From Clostridiaceae bacterium (lineage in GTDB: Bacteria; Bacillota; Clostridia; Peptostreptococcales; Natronincolaceae), in assembly GCA_018432235.1 (NCBI GenBank), contig JAHDLO010000011.1, positions 62,001 to 126,000 of the forward strand: 64,000 nucleotides of DNA. Direction: 5' to 3'. The notes beneath the pieces are model-generated. The model saw nothing but the letters and a program-made list of their open reading frames with translations, had not been told where the DNA came from and made no database searches. A program made the translations under genes and the position numbers. Shown piece by piece: positions 1-9,133 of the stretch; the stretch's first letter is position 1, and every line of letters begins with the position of its first letter.

Positions 1-135
1 GAACATGCAAATAACATCGCTAAGTCAGAACTCGACAAACAGAGTGTTAGAGTTGCTAAGATTGAAGGAAAGTTAAAGCAGACAGGAAAATCCCTACTTG
101 AAGGTATTGATATTGAAGATGTGTCAAATTTATAA
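1..135 (+). CDS. 3' end of an unrecognised protein (partial)
   Basis: An open frame enters from the left edge and stops at TAA 133-135, giving 44 residues ending in DIEDVSNL. It is rich in Lys, Glu and Ser and looks helical. I do not recognise the family, and too little is present to assign a function. A strong T-tailed hairpin follows 15 bases later, which supports this being a real gene end and separates it from the lysine operon. Confidence 0.55.
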   Translation, partial: EHANNIAKSELDKQSVRVAKIEGKLKQTGKSLLEGIDIEDVSNL

Positions 136-150
136 ATTCTAAAGATCATT

Positions 151-191
151 GCAGCAGAAAATATACAATATTATCTGCTGCTTTATTTTTT
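151..191 (+). terminator. Intrinsic terminator of the leftmost partial gene
   Basis: GCAGCAGA (151-158) pairs perfectly with TCTGCTGC (174-181) and is followed by a T-rich run (182-191). Confidence 0.85.
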
Positions 192-253
192 CCTGTCACC
201 TTCATGGAAATGTGCCGCATATCTTTTAATCAAATAAAATATATAATAGCATA

Positions 254-282
254 TTGACAGTTCAAAATTGTTTGAATATAAT
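254..282 (+). promoter_or_regulatory. Sigma-A promoter of the lysine fermentation operon
   Basis: TTGACA (254-259) and TATAAT (277-282) are both perfect consensus hexamers with a 17-base spacer. Transcription would start near 289, about 45 bases before the lysine riboswitch. Confidence 0.85.
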
Positions 283-333
283 AATATTCAGATAAGTACA
301 ATTTTTAGATAACAATTAAATAATTTTTAGAGA

Positions 334-510
334 TTCATAAATAGAGGTGCAGTCCCAAGGGTAGCTGAAAAATGTTAAGAAGAGGTGCCTTCGAGGTTTT
401 CAGTAAAGGGTGGGGTTGCCGAAAGGCAGGCAAAGGACCTTTTGTTTTGCTTTGACAGTTGAGGCCATCCTTAACTGTTGTCATGCTGTGCATGGAGAGC
501 TATTTATGTA
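334..510 (+). ncRNA. Lysine riboswitch (L box)
   Basis: The leader carries the conserved L-box blocks: AGAGGTGC (343-350), the GGGTAG turn (359-364), GCCGAAAGGC (418-427), and the 3' block TGTCATGC..GCATGGAGAGCTAT. This order matches the Bacillus subtilis lysC leader as I know it. P1 is formed by CATAAATAG (336-344) and its exact complement CTATTTATG (500-508). The 3' strand of P1 is also the base of the downstream terminator 5' arm. Lysine-stabilised P1 would therefore block the terminator, so the read-out is ON with lysine. That fits the downstream catabolic operon. The family call is strong; the sign of control is inferred from the overlap. Confidence 0.9.
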
Positions 511-543
511 ATGAGTTATTTCATTACATAGATGGCTTTTTTT
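499..543 (+). terminator. Riboswitch expression-platform terminator
   Basis: Bases 499-514 pair with 521-536 in a 16-bp stem (two G-U pairs), with a 6-base loop and seven T residues. The 5' arm contains the whole 3' strand of the riboswitch P1 helix, so the two structures exclude each other. Confidence 0.88.
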
Positions 544-666
544 AATGTCAAGAAAGCATGCATTTATCCGATTTTCAAGCTCTTGTCCATAAGGCCAATT
601 GATCAAGGCATTTTTGCAAGCAGTGACTGGTAAAATATGTAAAATAAAATATGGAGGGTGATCATT

Positions 667-1917
667 ATGCACAGTAAACCAAGGCTTAATCTGGAAAATT
701 CTATGAGACTCTATGAAGAGGCTAAAAAGCTCTCACCGGGAGGAATGATGGGTATCAGAAGACCCTACAACTTTGTTGAGGGAGAATACCCTATATTTAT
801 CGACAAAGGCTATGGGGGGCATATCGTGGATGTGGACGGCAATGACTACATCGATATGCTATGTGCCTATGGACCGATAATACTGGGCTATAATGAGCCG
901 GAGATAAACCAAGAGGTAATTAAGCAGATGGATAAGGGCTTCTGCTTTACTATGGTGCAGGAGCTGCAAAATACGCTACAAAAAAAGCTAATTGAACTGA
1001 TCCCTTCTGCAGAAATGGTGGTGCTGGCAAAAACCGGATCGGATGCCACCGGCATTGCCGTCAGGGTAGCAAGGGCCTATACCGGTAAAAACAAAATCAT
1101 GCGATGCGGATATCATGGCTGGCATGATTGGTGTGTAGAGGTAAAGGGCGGGGTTCCTAAGCAAATCACTGAGCTGACCCTGGAATTCCACTATGGCGAT
1201 TTAGAGGAGCTGGAGGCAATGCTGAAGCAGCATGCCCACGATACCGCCTGCATCATATTAACACCAGTTGGGCACCCGTTAGCACTGCCGGTGGAAGCAC
1301 CGCCGGAAGGCTATTTGCAGGGGGTAAGACAGCTGGCGGACAAATACAATGTCATACTGATATTTGATGAGATCAGGACCGGCTTCAGGGTTGCCTTGGG
1401 TGGTGCTCAGGAGAGATATGGCGTAACCCCCGACTTATCGGTATTTGGCAAGGCTATGGGTAATGGCTACCCAATAAGCGCCTGTGTCGGTAAAGAGGAA
1501 ATCATGAGGGTGCTGGAGTCAAAGGCCTTTGTCAGCTCCACCTTCTTCCCTAATAGTCTTGAGATGGCGGCATCATTAAAATGCATTGAAATTCTGGAAA
1601 GGGAAAATGTATTGGAGGATATATGGGAAAGAGGCGAAGTCTTTCTACAGGATACCATTAGATTAGTAGAGGCATCTGGTGTACCCGCTTCGGTTTCTGG
1701 AATTCCGCCAATGTCCTACATTACCTTCGACAAGGTGGATGATAAGTACAAGGAAAGAAGAAGCTTCTTCTATACAGAAACCATCCGAAGGGGACTCTTT
1801 ATACAGCCTTATCATCATGGCTATATTTGCTATAGACATACCGATGAGGATTTGAAAAAAGCTCTGTCAGCCATTGAAGAAGCCTTAGCGGCTACTAAAA
1901 AGGCATATCCGTATTAA
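667..1917 (+). CDS. Class III (GSA-aminomutase-like) PLP aminotransferase of the lysine operon
   Basis: A 416-residue fold-type I PLP enzyme of the class III aminotransferase / glutamate-1-semialdehyde aminomutase group. The motifs IFDEIRTGFR and VFGKAMGNGYP carry the cofactor-binding Asp and the Schiff-base Lys. The ATG at 667 is chosen over a GTG at 658 because the GGAGGG site (653-658) is correctly spaced from it. It is the first gene after the lysine riboswitch, with kce 15 bases downstream. No heme pathway genes are near, so a glutamate-semialdehyde role is unlikely. Because no kal gene (3-aminobutyryl-CoA ammonia-lyase) is present in the operon, I infer that it may remove the amino group of the 3-aminobutyryl or a related beta-amino intermediate by transamination. 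The family is secure; the substrate is not. Confidence 0.85.
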   Translation: MHSKPRLNLENSMRLYEEAKKLSPGGMMGIRRPYNFVEGEYPIFIDKGYGGHIVDVDGNDYIDMLCAYGPIILGYNEPEINQEVIKQMDKGFCFTMVQELQNTLQKKLIELIPSAEMVVLAKTGSDATGIAVRVARAYTGKNKIMRCGYHGWHDWCVEVKGGVPKQITELTLEFHYGDLEELEAMLKQHAHDTACIILTPVGHPLALPVEAPPEGYLQGVRQLADKYNVILIFDEIRTGFRVALGGAQERYGVTPDLSVFGKAMGNGYPISACVGKEEIMRVLESKAFVSSTFFPNSLEMAASLKCIEILERENVLEDIWERGEVFLQDTIRLVEASGVPASVSGIPPMSYITFDKVDDKYKERRSFFYTETIRRGLFIQPYHHGYICYRHTDEDLKKALSAIEEALAATKKAYPY

Positions 1918-1932
1918 GTGGGGAGTGATTAA

Positions 1933-2763
1933 ATGGAAAAGCTAATTATAACGGCTGCAATATGCGGTGCAGAGGTAACCAAGGCCCATAACCCGGCTGT
2001 ACCCTACACGGTGGAAGAGATAGGCAGAGAGGCAGAGGCGGCATATAGCGCAGGGGCTTCAATAATACATTTGCATGTTAGAAATGATGACGGTACCCCC
2101 ACACAGGATAGGGAGCGTTTTAGAAAATGTATGGCGGAAATCCGTAGACGATGCCCCGATGTCATCATACAGCCCTCCACCGGCGGTGCTGTGGGCATGA
2201 GCGATGAGGAAAGACTTCAGCCTACAAGCCTAAGCCCCGAAATGGCGACGTTGGATTGTGGCACCTGTAATTTTGGGGGGGATGATATTTTTGTTAACTC
2301 CGAAAACACAATTATAGCCTTCGCCCAAAGAATGCTGGCTCTGGGTATAAAGCCTGAGATAGAGGTTTTTGACAAGGGAATGATAGATACAGCCCTACGG
2401 CTTGCTAAAAAAGGCCTTCTGAAGGTGCCAATGCACTTTAATTTGGTGCTGGGGGTTACGGGAGGCATTGCAGCTACAGTTAGGGATCTTGCCTATATGG
2501 CAGCCTCCTTACCACAAGATGCCACCTTTACGGTGTCTGGCATAGGAAAATATCAGTTTCCAATGGCCGCCACCGCTATAGCTATGGGGGGCCATGTTAG
2601 GGTGGGCTTCGAGGACAATGTCTATATATCAAAGGGGCAGCCAGCAAGCTCCAATGGTGAGCTGGTGGCAAAGGCCGTGAGGCTTGCCAATGAGCTAGGC
2701 AGAGAGATCGCAACACCTGCAGAGGCTAGAAGAATACTGGGAATGAGGGGATTGAATGAATAA
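1933..2763 (+). CDS. kce: 3-keto-5-aminohexanoate cleavage enzyme
   Basis: A 276-residue member of the BKACE (DUF849) family. Kce condenses 3-keto-5-aminohexanoate with acetyl-CoA to give acetoacetate and 3-aminobutyryl-CoA in the lysine fermentation pathway. The metal-binding HxH appears as IIHLHVRNDDG near residue 45, with the usual G-rich TIM-barrel segments STGGAVGM and VSGIGKYQFP. Length is normal for the family. Its 3' end overlaps the CoA-transferase gene by 8 bases, so translation is coupled. The neighbours kdd, atoDA and kam genes make this specific function more likely than another BKACE activity. Confidence 0.93.
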   Translation: MEKLIITAAICGAEVTKAHNPAVPYTVEEIGREAEAAYSAGASIIHLHVRNDDGTPTQDRERFRKCMAEIRRRCPDVIIQPSTGGAVGMSDEERLQPTSLSPEMATLDCGTCNFGGDDIFVNSENTIIAFAQRMLALGIKPEIEVFDKGMIDTALRLAKKGLLKVPMHFNLVLGVTGGIAATVRDLAYMAASLPQDATFTVSGIGKYQFPMAATAIAMGGHVRVGFEDNVYISKGQPASSNGELVAKAVRLANELGREIATPAEARRILGMRGLNE

Positions 2764-3409
2764 GATTGTGGATTATGCAGGCATCAAGCCCTTATTAAAG
2801 GACGGTATGACCATGATGATAGGGGGCTTTCTGGGCTGTGGTACGCCGGAGGGCTTGATAGATTTAATCATAGAGCTAGAGCTTAAGGAGCTGACCATTA
2901 TAGGAAATGACACCAGCTTTGTGGACAGAGGCATAGGAAGGCTTGTGGCCAATGGCAATGTCAAGCAGGTAATAGTTTCTCATATAGGCACTAACCCCGA
3001 AAGCGGAAAGCGGATGACGGAGGGCACCATGGCGGTGGAGCTTTCACCTCAGGGAACCCTGATTGAACGAATAAGAGCCGGGGGCAGCGGCCTGGGCGGT
3101 GTCATAACCCCCACAGGCGTAGGAACAATAGTAGAAGAGGGAAAGAATAAAATCCTGCTGGCGGGAAGGGAATACCTTATAGAAATGCCATTAAGGGCAG
3201 ATGTGGCCCTAGTCTATGCCAGTACGGCCGACACCTTTGGCAACTGCTATTATAGGGGAACGACCAAGAATTTCAATCCCATCATAGCCCTGGCAGCAGA
3301 CACAGTAATCGTGGAGGCGGAAACGGTGGTGGCGGCAGGCGAAATAAACCCAGAGGTCATCATGACCCCCGGTGTGCTGGTGGATTATGTGGTTAAGGGG
3401 GAATACTAA
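2756..3409 (+). CDS. atoD: 3-oxoacid (acetoacetate/butyrate) CoA-transferase, subunit A
   Basis: A 217-residue alpha subunit of the family I CoA-transferases. The N-terminal [14 protein letters not shown] and the internal [17 protein letters not shown] are typical. It pairs with the next gene, which begins on the last base of this one. In lysine fermentation this enzyme would move CoA between acetoacetate and a donor acyl-CoA such as butyryl-CoA, re-entering acetoacetate into the acetyl-CoA pool. The exact acyl specificity cannot be read from the sequence. Confidence 0.93.
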   Translation: MNKIVDYAGIKPLLKDGMTMMIGGFLGCGTPEGLIDLIIELELKELTIIGNDTSFVDRGIGRLVANGNVKQVIVSHIGTNPESGKRMTEGTMAVELSPQGTLIERIRAGGSGLGGVITPTGVGTIVEEGKNKILLAGREYLIEMPLRADVALVYASTADTFGNCYYRGTTKNFNPIIALAADTVIVEAETVVAAGEINPEVIMTPGVLVDYVVKGEY

Positions 3410-4074
3410 TGGCAGTGGATGCAAACAGAGCAAAGGAAATCATAGCAAAGCGGATAGCGATGGAGCTAAAGGACGGACAGCTGGTTAACCTTGGCATCGG
3501 CCTGCCGACATTGGTGGCAAACTACATACCCGATGGGGTAAATGTCGTGCTGCAGTCGGAAAATGGTATGGTGGGGATGGGACCAACGCCGGAGGAGGGC
3601 AAGGAAGATAAATACATTACCAATGCCGGTGGTCAGCTGGTGACTATACAGCCCATAGGCGCCTTCTTTGATACCGCCATGTCCTTCAGTCTCATCAGAG
3701 GCGGTCATGTGGATGTGACGGTGCTGGGGGCATTGGAGGTGGATCAAGAGGGCAACCTATCCAACTGGATTATACCCGGAAAGCTGGTGCCCGGTATGGG
3801 GGGCGCTATGGACCTGGTCACGGGAGCCAAAAAGGTCATCGTCGCTATGCAGCATACCGCCAAGGGGGAGCTGAAGATTAAAAAGCGCTGTGAGCTGCCA
3901 TTAACAGCTAAGGGACAGGTGGATATGATCGTTTCTGAGCTGGGGGTTATGGCAGTGACAGCTGAAGGCCTAGTACTGAAGGAAATACACAGAGATACCA
4001 CCGTTGAGGAGGTTATAAGCCTAACGGAGGCAGAGCTTATAATAGACGATAATATTAAGGTTATGGAGATATAA
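3409..4074 (+). CDS. atoA: 3-oxoacid (acetoacetate/butyrate) CoA-transferase, subunit B
   Basis: A 221-residue beta subunit. The catalytic glutamate lies in [11 protein letters not shown] near residue 48, the conserved SENG motif, and [15 protein letters not shown] follows. It overlaps the A-subunit gene by one base, as expected for a heteromeric enzyme, and is followed after 17 bases by kdd. Confidence 0.93.
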   Translation: MAVDANRAKEIIAKRIAMELKDGQLVNLGIGLPTLVANYIPDGVNVVLQSENGMVGMGPTPEEGKEDKYITNAGGQLVTIQPIGAFFDTAMSFSLIRGGHVDVTVLGALEVDQEGNLSNWIIPGKLVPGMGGAMDLVTGAKKVIVAMQHTAKGELKIKKRCELPLTAKGQVDMIVSELGVMAVTAEGLVLKEIHRDTTVEEVISLTEAELIIDDNIKVMEI

Positions 4075-4091
4075 CCAACTAGGGAGGGACG

Positions 4092-5132
4092 ATGATGAAG
4101 AAGGGCTGTAAATACGGGACCCATAGGGTAATTGAGCCTGTAGGGATATTACCTCAGGGGGCAAAGCGGATATCTAATGATATGGGGCTATATACCAATG
4201 AAATTTTAATCGACGTAAAGGCCTTAAATATAGATTCCGCCAGCTTTACTCAAATCAAGCAATCTGTTGGTGGCGATATAGAAAAAATAAAGGAAAAAAT
4301 TCTTGAAATCGTGGGTGAAAGGGGTAAAATGCAGAATCCCGTCACCGGATCAGGCGGAATGCTGATTGGTACAGTAGAGAAAATAGGCCAGGACCTGGAG
4401 GGCTGCATTGACCTAAGGGTTGGAGACAAAATAGCAACGCTGGTTTCACTATCTCTAACGCCGCTAAAAATAGATGAAATCACCGATGTAAAGGCAGACA
4501 TAGATCGCGTGGAAATCAAGGGGAAGGCCATTTTATTTGAAAGCGGCATCTATGCAAAGCTTCCGGAGGACATGGAGGAAACTCTGGCTTTGGCAGCCTT
4601 GGATGTGGCAGGCGCGCCTGCTCAAACCGCAAAGCTATGTAAAGCGGGAGACAGCGTACTCATATTAGGAGCAGCCGGTAAGTCCGGCATGATGTGCTGC
4701 TACGAGGCCATGAAAAAGGTAGGTGTCTCGGGCAATGTCATAGCACTGGTGAGGGGCCAGAAGGATATTGAGGTGCTCCAAAGGCTTGGCATATGCCACA
4801 GAGTGGTTTTAGCAGATGCCAGAAATCCGGTGGAGGTTTTAAACAGGGTTTTGGAGGCCAATGATGGCAAAGAGGTGGATATCGCCATAAACTGTGTCAA
4901 TGTCACCGATACGGAAATGTCCACCATATTGCCGGTAAGAAATGACGGAACAGTATATTTCTTTTCTATGGCCACCAGCTTCACCAAGGCGGCACTGGGG
5001 GCAGAGGGGGTAGGGAAGGACGTCAATATGATTATAGGGAATGGCTATACAAGGGGTCATGCGGAGCTAACTCTGCAGGTCCTTAGGGAAAGCAGTGAGC
5101 TTCGTAGCGTATATGAGGAGCTCTATTTATAA
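4092..5132 (+). CDS. kdd: L-erythro-3,5-diaminohexanoate dehydrogenase
   Basis: A 346-residue NAD(P)-dependent dehydrogenase that oxidatively deaminates 3,5-diaminohexanoate to 3-keto-5-aminohexanoate, the substrate of Kce. The protein starts KKGCKYGTHRVIEPVGILPQ. A Rossmann segment VLILGAAGKSGMMCC sits near residue 192. It keeps the family length and lies between the CoA transferase and kamA. GGGAGG precedes the ATG; a second ATG at 4095 is possible. The reaction supplies the NADH used in butyrate formation. Confidence 0.93.
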   Translation: MMKKGCKYGTHRVIEPVGILPQGAKRISNDMGLYTNEILIDVKALNIDSASFTQIKQSVGGDIEKIKEKILEIVGERGKMQNPVTGSGGMLIGTVEKIGQDLEGCIDLRVGDKIATLVSLSLTPLKIDEITDVKADIDRVEIKGKAILFESGIYAKLPEDMEETLALAALDVAGAPAQTAKLCKAGDSVLILGAAGKSGMMCCYEAMKKVGVSGNVIALVRGQKDIEVLQRLGICHRVVLADARNPVEVLNRVLEANDGKEVDIAINCVNVTDTEMSTILPVRNDGTVYFFSMATSFTKAALGAEGVGKDVNMIIGNGYTRGHAELTLQVLRESSELRSVYEELYL

Positions 5133-5344
5133 ATTTAAAGCAGCTAAAGCCCTAATGCCTCCTGGCATTTAAATTCTCAATTATGCTTTGATAAAATTTT
5201 TATATAGCTTCGTTTTCGTTAGTGCAATATTATTCGATACGCCTTCTTCCTCCGCCTAGCTATATGAAAATTTTCCTTGAGATTTATCTCAACTTTTAAA
5301 TAACACAGGGTGCTACAAAGCTGCTTTAGAAGGGGGTTTATAAA

Positions 5345-6589
5345 ATGAATGAAAGACGCCATCAATTATTTAAAAATGTCACTGATGAGGAATGGAATGA
5401 TTGGAAATGGCAGAGTAGAAATCGCATACAAACGCTGGAAGAGCTTAAGCAATATATTCATTTGACGGAAGAGGAGGAGGAGGGTATCAAAAAGTGCCTG
5501 AGTGTATTGAGAATGGCTATTACGCCCTATTATCTTACACTGATTGATCCTGATAACCCCGAGGACCCGGTTAGGAAGCAGGCCATACCCACAGCCTTTG
5601 AGACTCACAAAAGTGATTGTGACCTGGAGGACCCTTTACATGAGGATGTGGATTCTCCGGTTCCCGGCATAACCCATCGTTACCCCGATAGAGCCCTTTT
5701 CCTTGTTACCGACCAATGTGCTATGTATTGCAGGCATTGCACCAGGCGACGCTTTGCCGGGCAGCGGGATGCTGAGGTGGGTCAGTCCAGAATCGATAAG
5801 GGGATAGAATATATAAGAAATACCCCTGAGATTAGGGATGTACTGCTTTCCGGTGGTGATGCCCTTCTAATGTCGGATGAAAAGCTGGAGTATATCATCA
5901 GCAAACTAAGGGAAATAGACCATGTGGAGATCATCAGAATCGGCTCCAGAACTCCGGTGGTAATGCCACAGCGAATAACGGAGGACTTTGTCAACATGCT
6001 TAAAAAATATCATCCCATTTGGCTGAATACCCACTTTAATCATCCGAAGGAAATCACACCGGAGTCTACACAGGCCTGTGAGAGGCTGGCAAATGCTGGC
6101 GTGCCTCTGGGCAATCAATCGGTGCTACTAAGGGGCGTCAACGACTGTGTCCATGTAATGAAGCGGCTGGTAAACCAGCTGGTAAAAATTCGGGTAAGAC
6201 CCTATTATATTTATCAATGCGATTTATCAATGGGGCTTGAGCATTTCAGAACCTCAGTAGCTCAAGGAATTGCAATAATTGAGGGTCTAAGGGGTCACAC
6301 CTCCGGCTATTGCGTGCCCACCTTTGTGGTGGATGCTCCGGGAGGCGGTGGAAAAATCCCAGTAATGCCCAATTACCTGATATCTCAAAGCAATGATAAG
6401 GTAATTTTAAGAAACTATGAGGGGGTCATCACCACCTATACAGAGCCTGAGGGCTACAGGCACCAGTGCAGCTGTCCCGACTGCAAGGATGGGGGCAAGG
6501 TTCCCACAGGTGTGGCAGGCTTGATGTATTCCAACAAGCTGTCTATGGAGCCTGCGGATTTGGACAGAAAGAAAAGAAGCATGCATTAG
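5345..6589 (+). CDS. kamA: L-lysine 2,3-aminomutase
   Basis: A 414-residue radical-SAM, PLP-dependent enzyme that converts L-lysine to L-beta-lysine, the first step of the pathway. The 4Fe-4S/SAM motif is [11 protein letters not shown] (CX3CX2C) near residue 125. The PLP lysine is in [11 protein letters not shown] near residue 340. A C-terminal Cys cluster, CSCPDCK, probably binds zinc as in characterised KamA. Length matches the Clostridium subterminale enzyme. A GGGGG ribosome site precedes the ATG. The 212-base gap upstream shows no clear terminator, so transcription probably continues from kdd. Confidence 0.96.
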   Translation: MNERRHQLFKNVTDEEWNDWKWQSRNRIQTLEELKQYIHLTEEEEEGIKKCLSVLRMAITPYYLTLIDPDNPEDPVRKQAIPTAFETHKSDCDLEDPLHEDVDSPVPGITHRYPDRALFLVTDQCAMYCRHCTRRRFAGQRDAEVGQSRIDKGIEYIRNTPEIRDVLLSGGDALLMSDEKLEYIISKLREIDHVEIIRIGSRTPVVMPQRITEDFVNMLKKYHPIWLNTHFNHPKEITPESTQACERLANAGVPLGNQSVLLRGVNDCVHVMKRLVNQLVKIRVRPYYIYQCDLSMGLEHFRTSVAQGIAIIEGLRGHTSGYCVPTFVVDAPGGGGKIPVMPNYLISQSNDKVILRNYEGVITTYTEPEGYRHQCSCPDCKDGGKVPTGVAGLMYSNKLSMEPADLDRKKRSMH

Positions 6590-6647
6590 TGGCTTTCAGA
6601 GACTCCCCATCAGAAAAAACTATAAATTAAAAAAGTAAGGGATTGAT

Positions 6648-7682
6648 ATGAAGGAATTTCTAAATAGAGCCTTACAGCTGGAATCCTTAGCAATTGTAGG
6701 TATGGAAAAGAATGTAGGAAAGACCACCGTCTTAAATTATATCATCGAGGGAGCCAGAGGCAGAAGGCTGCTGGGGCTGACCTCCATAGGCATAGATGGT
6801 GAAGCGGAGGATTTGGTCACTGGCACCGAAAAGCCCAGAATATACGTTCCTAAGGGGACATTGCTGGCTACTGCTAAGGGTGCTTTAGCTTCCTCCGATT
6901 TAACTAAGGAAATTTTGGATACCACCGGGATACAGACCCCAATGGGGGAGGTAATAATACTCAGGGCTTTAAGCGACGGCTTTATAGAGCTTATGGGACC
7001 ATCATTTAATAGCGGGCTTAAACTCGTGTTAGATAAGCTTAAGACACTGGGCTGTGAAACCATCCTCATAGATGGGGCCTTAAACAGATGCGCCACAGCA
7101 GACCCCTCGGTTTCAGAGGGAATCCTGCTGGCTACGGGGGCAGCTGTGGCAGCTGATCTTGAGGGCGTGGCTTCTGCTACACAGCATAGGCTGCAGCTTC
7201 TAAGCATAGAAGCAGAAACAGACAACAAAATCTTGTCTGTACTGAAAAATGGGTTTCAACAGGGAAAGCTGGCCTTTATAAGGGAAGATGGCCTGGAGGT
7301 AACCACAGAGGCTACTGCTTTAGGTGCGGAATCCATAATCGTTAATAGCCTGAACTCAGGGGCATCGGCCGTTATCATCAAGGGGGTTGTGGTGGATAGA
7401 CTGGTACAGCAGCTGCTGAGGCATGTTGAAAAGCCGGAGGGTAAAACCATATATGTTGAGGATGGAACAAAGCTCTTTATAAATAACGAGGGCTATTCAC
7501 AGCTGCTTAGGAAGGGCTACAGAATTAGGGGACTAAATCCAATAAGGGTCATGGCGGTATCCGTCAATCCATTTTCGCCATTGGGCTATAGTCTGGACTC
7601 CCGTAGCCTCTGTGTGGAGCTTTACAATAGGGTAGGGCTGCCGATTGTTGATGTCGTAAGTAATATAGGAGTTGGTTTATAG
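6648..7682 (+). CDS. kamB: KamB-like P-loop accessory protein of lysine aminomutase
   Basis: A 344-residue protein always found next to kamC-kamD-kamE in lysine fermentation clusters. The N-terminal Walker A motif VGMEKNVGKTT begins near residue 16, followed by DGEAEDLVTG and LIDGALNR, typical of P-loop NTPases. Its biochemical role is not established as far as I know. The context suggests cofactor reactivation or loading for the B12-dependent KamDE. The last base of its stop is the first base of the kamC start, so the two are translationally coupled. Confidence 0.82.
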   Translation: MKEFLNRALQLESLAIVGMEKNVGKTTVLNYIIEGARGRRLLGLTSIGIDGEAEDLVTGTEKPRIYVPKGTLLATAKGALASSDLTKEILDTTGIQTPMGEVIILRALSDGFIELMGPSFNSGLKLVLDKLKTLGCETILIDGALNRCATADPSVSEGILLATGAAVAADLEGVASATQHRLQLLSIEAETDNKILSVLKNGFQQGKLAFIREDGLEVTTEATALGAESIIVNSLNSGASAVIIKGVVVDRLVQQLLRHVEKPEGKTIYVEDGTKLFINNEGYSQLLRKGYRIRGLNPIRVMAVSVNPFSPLGYSLDSRSLCVELYNRVGLPIVDVVSNIGVGL

Positions 7683-9130
7683 TGGAGGCTTTAATAGGTT
7701 TGGACTATATTTTTCAACAGCTGAATATCATGACCCCCTATGGAAGAGAAGGCCTCAAGGAATTGCAACCCTTTAAAATACCGCAGGCTAGTACTCTCAT
7801 GAGGAAGCTTGACGATCTAGACCTGGTAATCAAGAGCTTAAAGGGCTATTCGCTGTTTTACAACAGGATAGAGAGAGCGTTTTGTCGGCTTAAGGACATA
7901 CGAGGCAGCATAAGGAGATGCAGAGGTCGAGAGGCTTTGGATGTCATTCAACTATTTGAGCTTAAGCTATTTGCTATGGGGGCTTTAGCCATCAAGGGCT
8001 ATTATGAGGCTATGGCCCTAAGTCTTGAGGGGGTGGCCTTTGGTGATTTGGAGCCTATTGTAGATATATTGGACCCAGAAGGACAGCGGGTCGGGACCTT
8101 TAGCATCTATGATGCCTATTCTGATGAATTAAGGGCTGTCAGGGAAAGAAAGCGTGAGGTGGAAAGGGGTCTGTATCATGCAGTAATTCCTCATCTTGTA
8201 GCAGAATTGAAGGAGCAGCGGCTGAGGCTGGTAGCCCAGGAGGCGGCACTGGAGGGTGAGCTGCTGGCTAAAATATCCGCCCGACTCCTGCCCTATATGG
8301 ATATCCTGGAGGCAGCCTGTCATGCCATAGGGGTTTTGGATCTGACAATGGCTAAGGCTAAGCTTGCGGAGGATATGGGCTGTGTAAAGCCTGTATTTCA
8401 AACAGAAGTATGCTTAAAGCTGGTAAAGGGCAAGCATCCCTACGTCGAAGAGCTCCTGAAGCGTCAGAAAAAAAGCTTTACGCCTATTGATATCGTTTTA
8501 AAACCGGGAGCAAATGCCATTACGGGGCCCAATATGGGGGGTAAAAGCCTCGCCCTCAAAACCATTGCTTTAAATGCTTTATTAGCTCATCTGGGCTTTT
8601 ATGTCTTTGCTGAGGCACTTATTCTCTCCGTTTTTGATTTTATTCATATATTAGCAAATGATTATGAATCTTTGAAAAAGGGCTTAAGCAGCTTTGGCGG
8701 TGAAATCATTCAGCTGAATCAATATCTGGAGGATACGAAGAAAACCAGAGGATTATTATTGTTGGATGAATTTGCCAGTGGTACCAATCCCCAGGAGGGC
8801 AGGCTGCTGGTTAAGGCGTTGATGCAATATTTGAAGAACAGGGCTACCATATCCCTTTTTGTTACCCACTTTGATGGGGTTGTAGAGCCTGGAATTAATC
8901 ATTATCAGGTGGGGGGGCTTAAGCATCTGGAGCTGGGGAGGCTGACGAAAAGCCTTGCCAATGATCCCCAATATGGCGTGTCTATTCTGCAAAACCTCAT
9001 GGATTACAGCCTTGAGTTAGTGGAGGCGGCGGTTGCTGTACCGAAGGATGCATTAAAGATTGCCACACTTTTAGGCTTAGACGCGGAATTGGTAAAAGCA
9101 GCGGAATTGTATTATGGTCAGGAGGTGTAG
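7682..9130 (+). CDS. kamC: KamC-like MutS-related ATPase
   Basis: A 482-residue protein with the MutS-type ATPase core: Walker A GPNMGGKSLALKT near residue 282, Walker B GLLLLDEFASGTNP near residue 360, and a switch histidine in FVTHFDG. It has no mismatch-recognition domain, so it is not a repair MutS. It starts at GTG 7682, overlapping the kamB stop by one base, and ends 3 bases before kamD. In lysine clusters this gene is called kamC; a chaperone or reactivase role for the aminomutase is inferred from context only. Confidence 0.85.
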   Translation: MEALIGLDYIFQQLNIMTPYGREGLKELQPFKIPQASTLMRKLDDLDLVIKSLKGYSLFYNRIERAFCRLKDIRGSIRRCRGREALDVIQLFELKLFAMGALAIKGYYEAMALSLEGVAFGDLEPIVDILDPEGQRVGTFSIYDAYSDELRAVRERKREVERGLYHAVIPHLVAELKEQRLRLVAQEAALEGELLAKISARLLPYMDILEAACHAIGVLDLTMAKAKLAEDMGCVKPVFQTEVCLKLVKGKHPYVEELLKRQKKSFTPIDIVLKPGANAITGPNMGGKSLALKTIALNALLAHLGFYVFAEALILSVFDFIHILANDYESLKKGLSSFGGEIIQLNQYLEDTKKTRGLLLLDEFASGTNPQEGRLLVKALMQYLKNRATISLFVTHFDGVVEPGINHYQVGGLKHLELGRLTKSLANDPQYGVSILQNLMDYSLELVEAAVAVPKDALKIATLLGLDAELVKAAELYYGQEV

Positions 9131-9133
9131 CTG

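Noticed and set aside
664..1917. Assignment of the first operon gene as hemL (glutamate-1-semialdehyde aminomutase)
   Set aside because: The fold group is the same, but no tetrapyrrole genes adjoin and the gene sits in a lysine-riboswitch-controlled catabolic operon.
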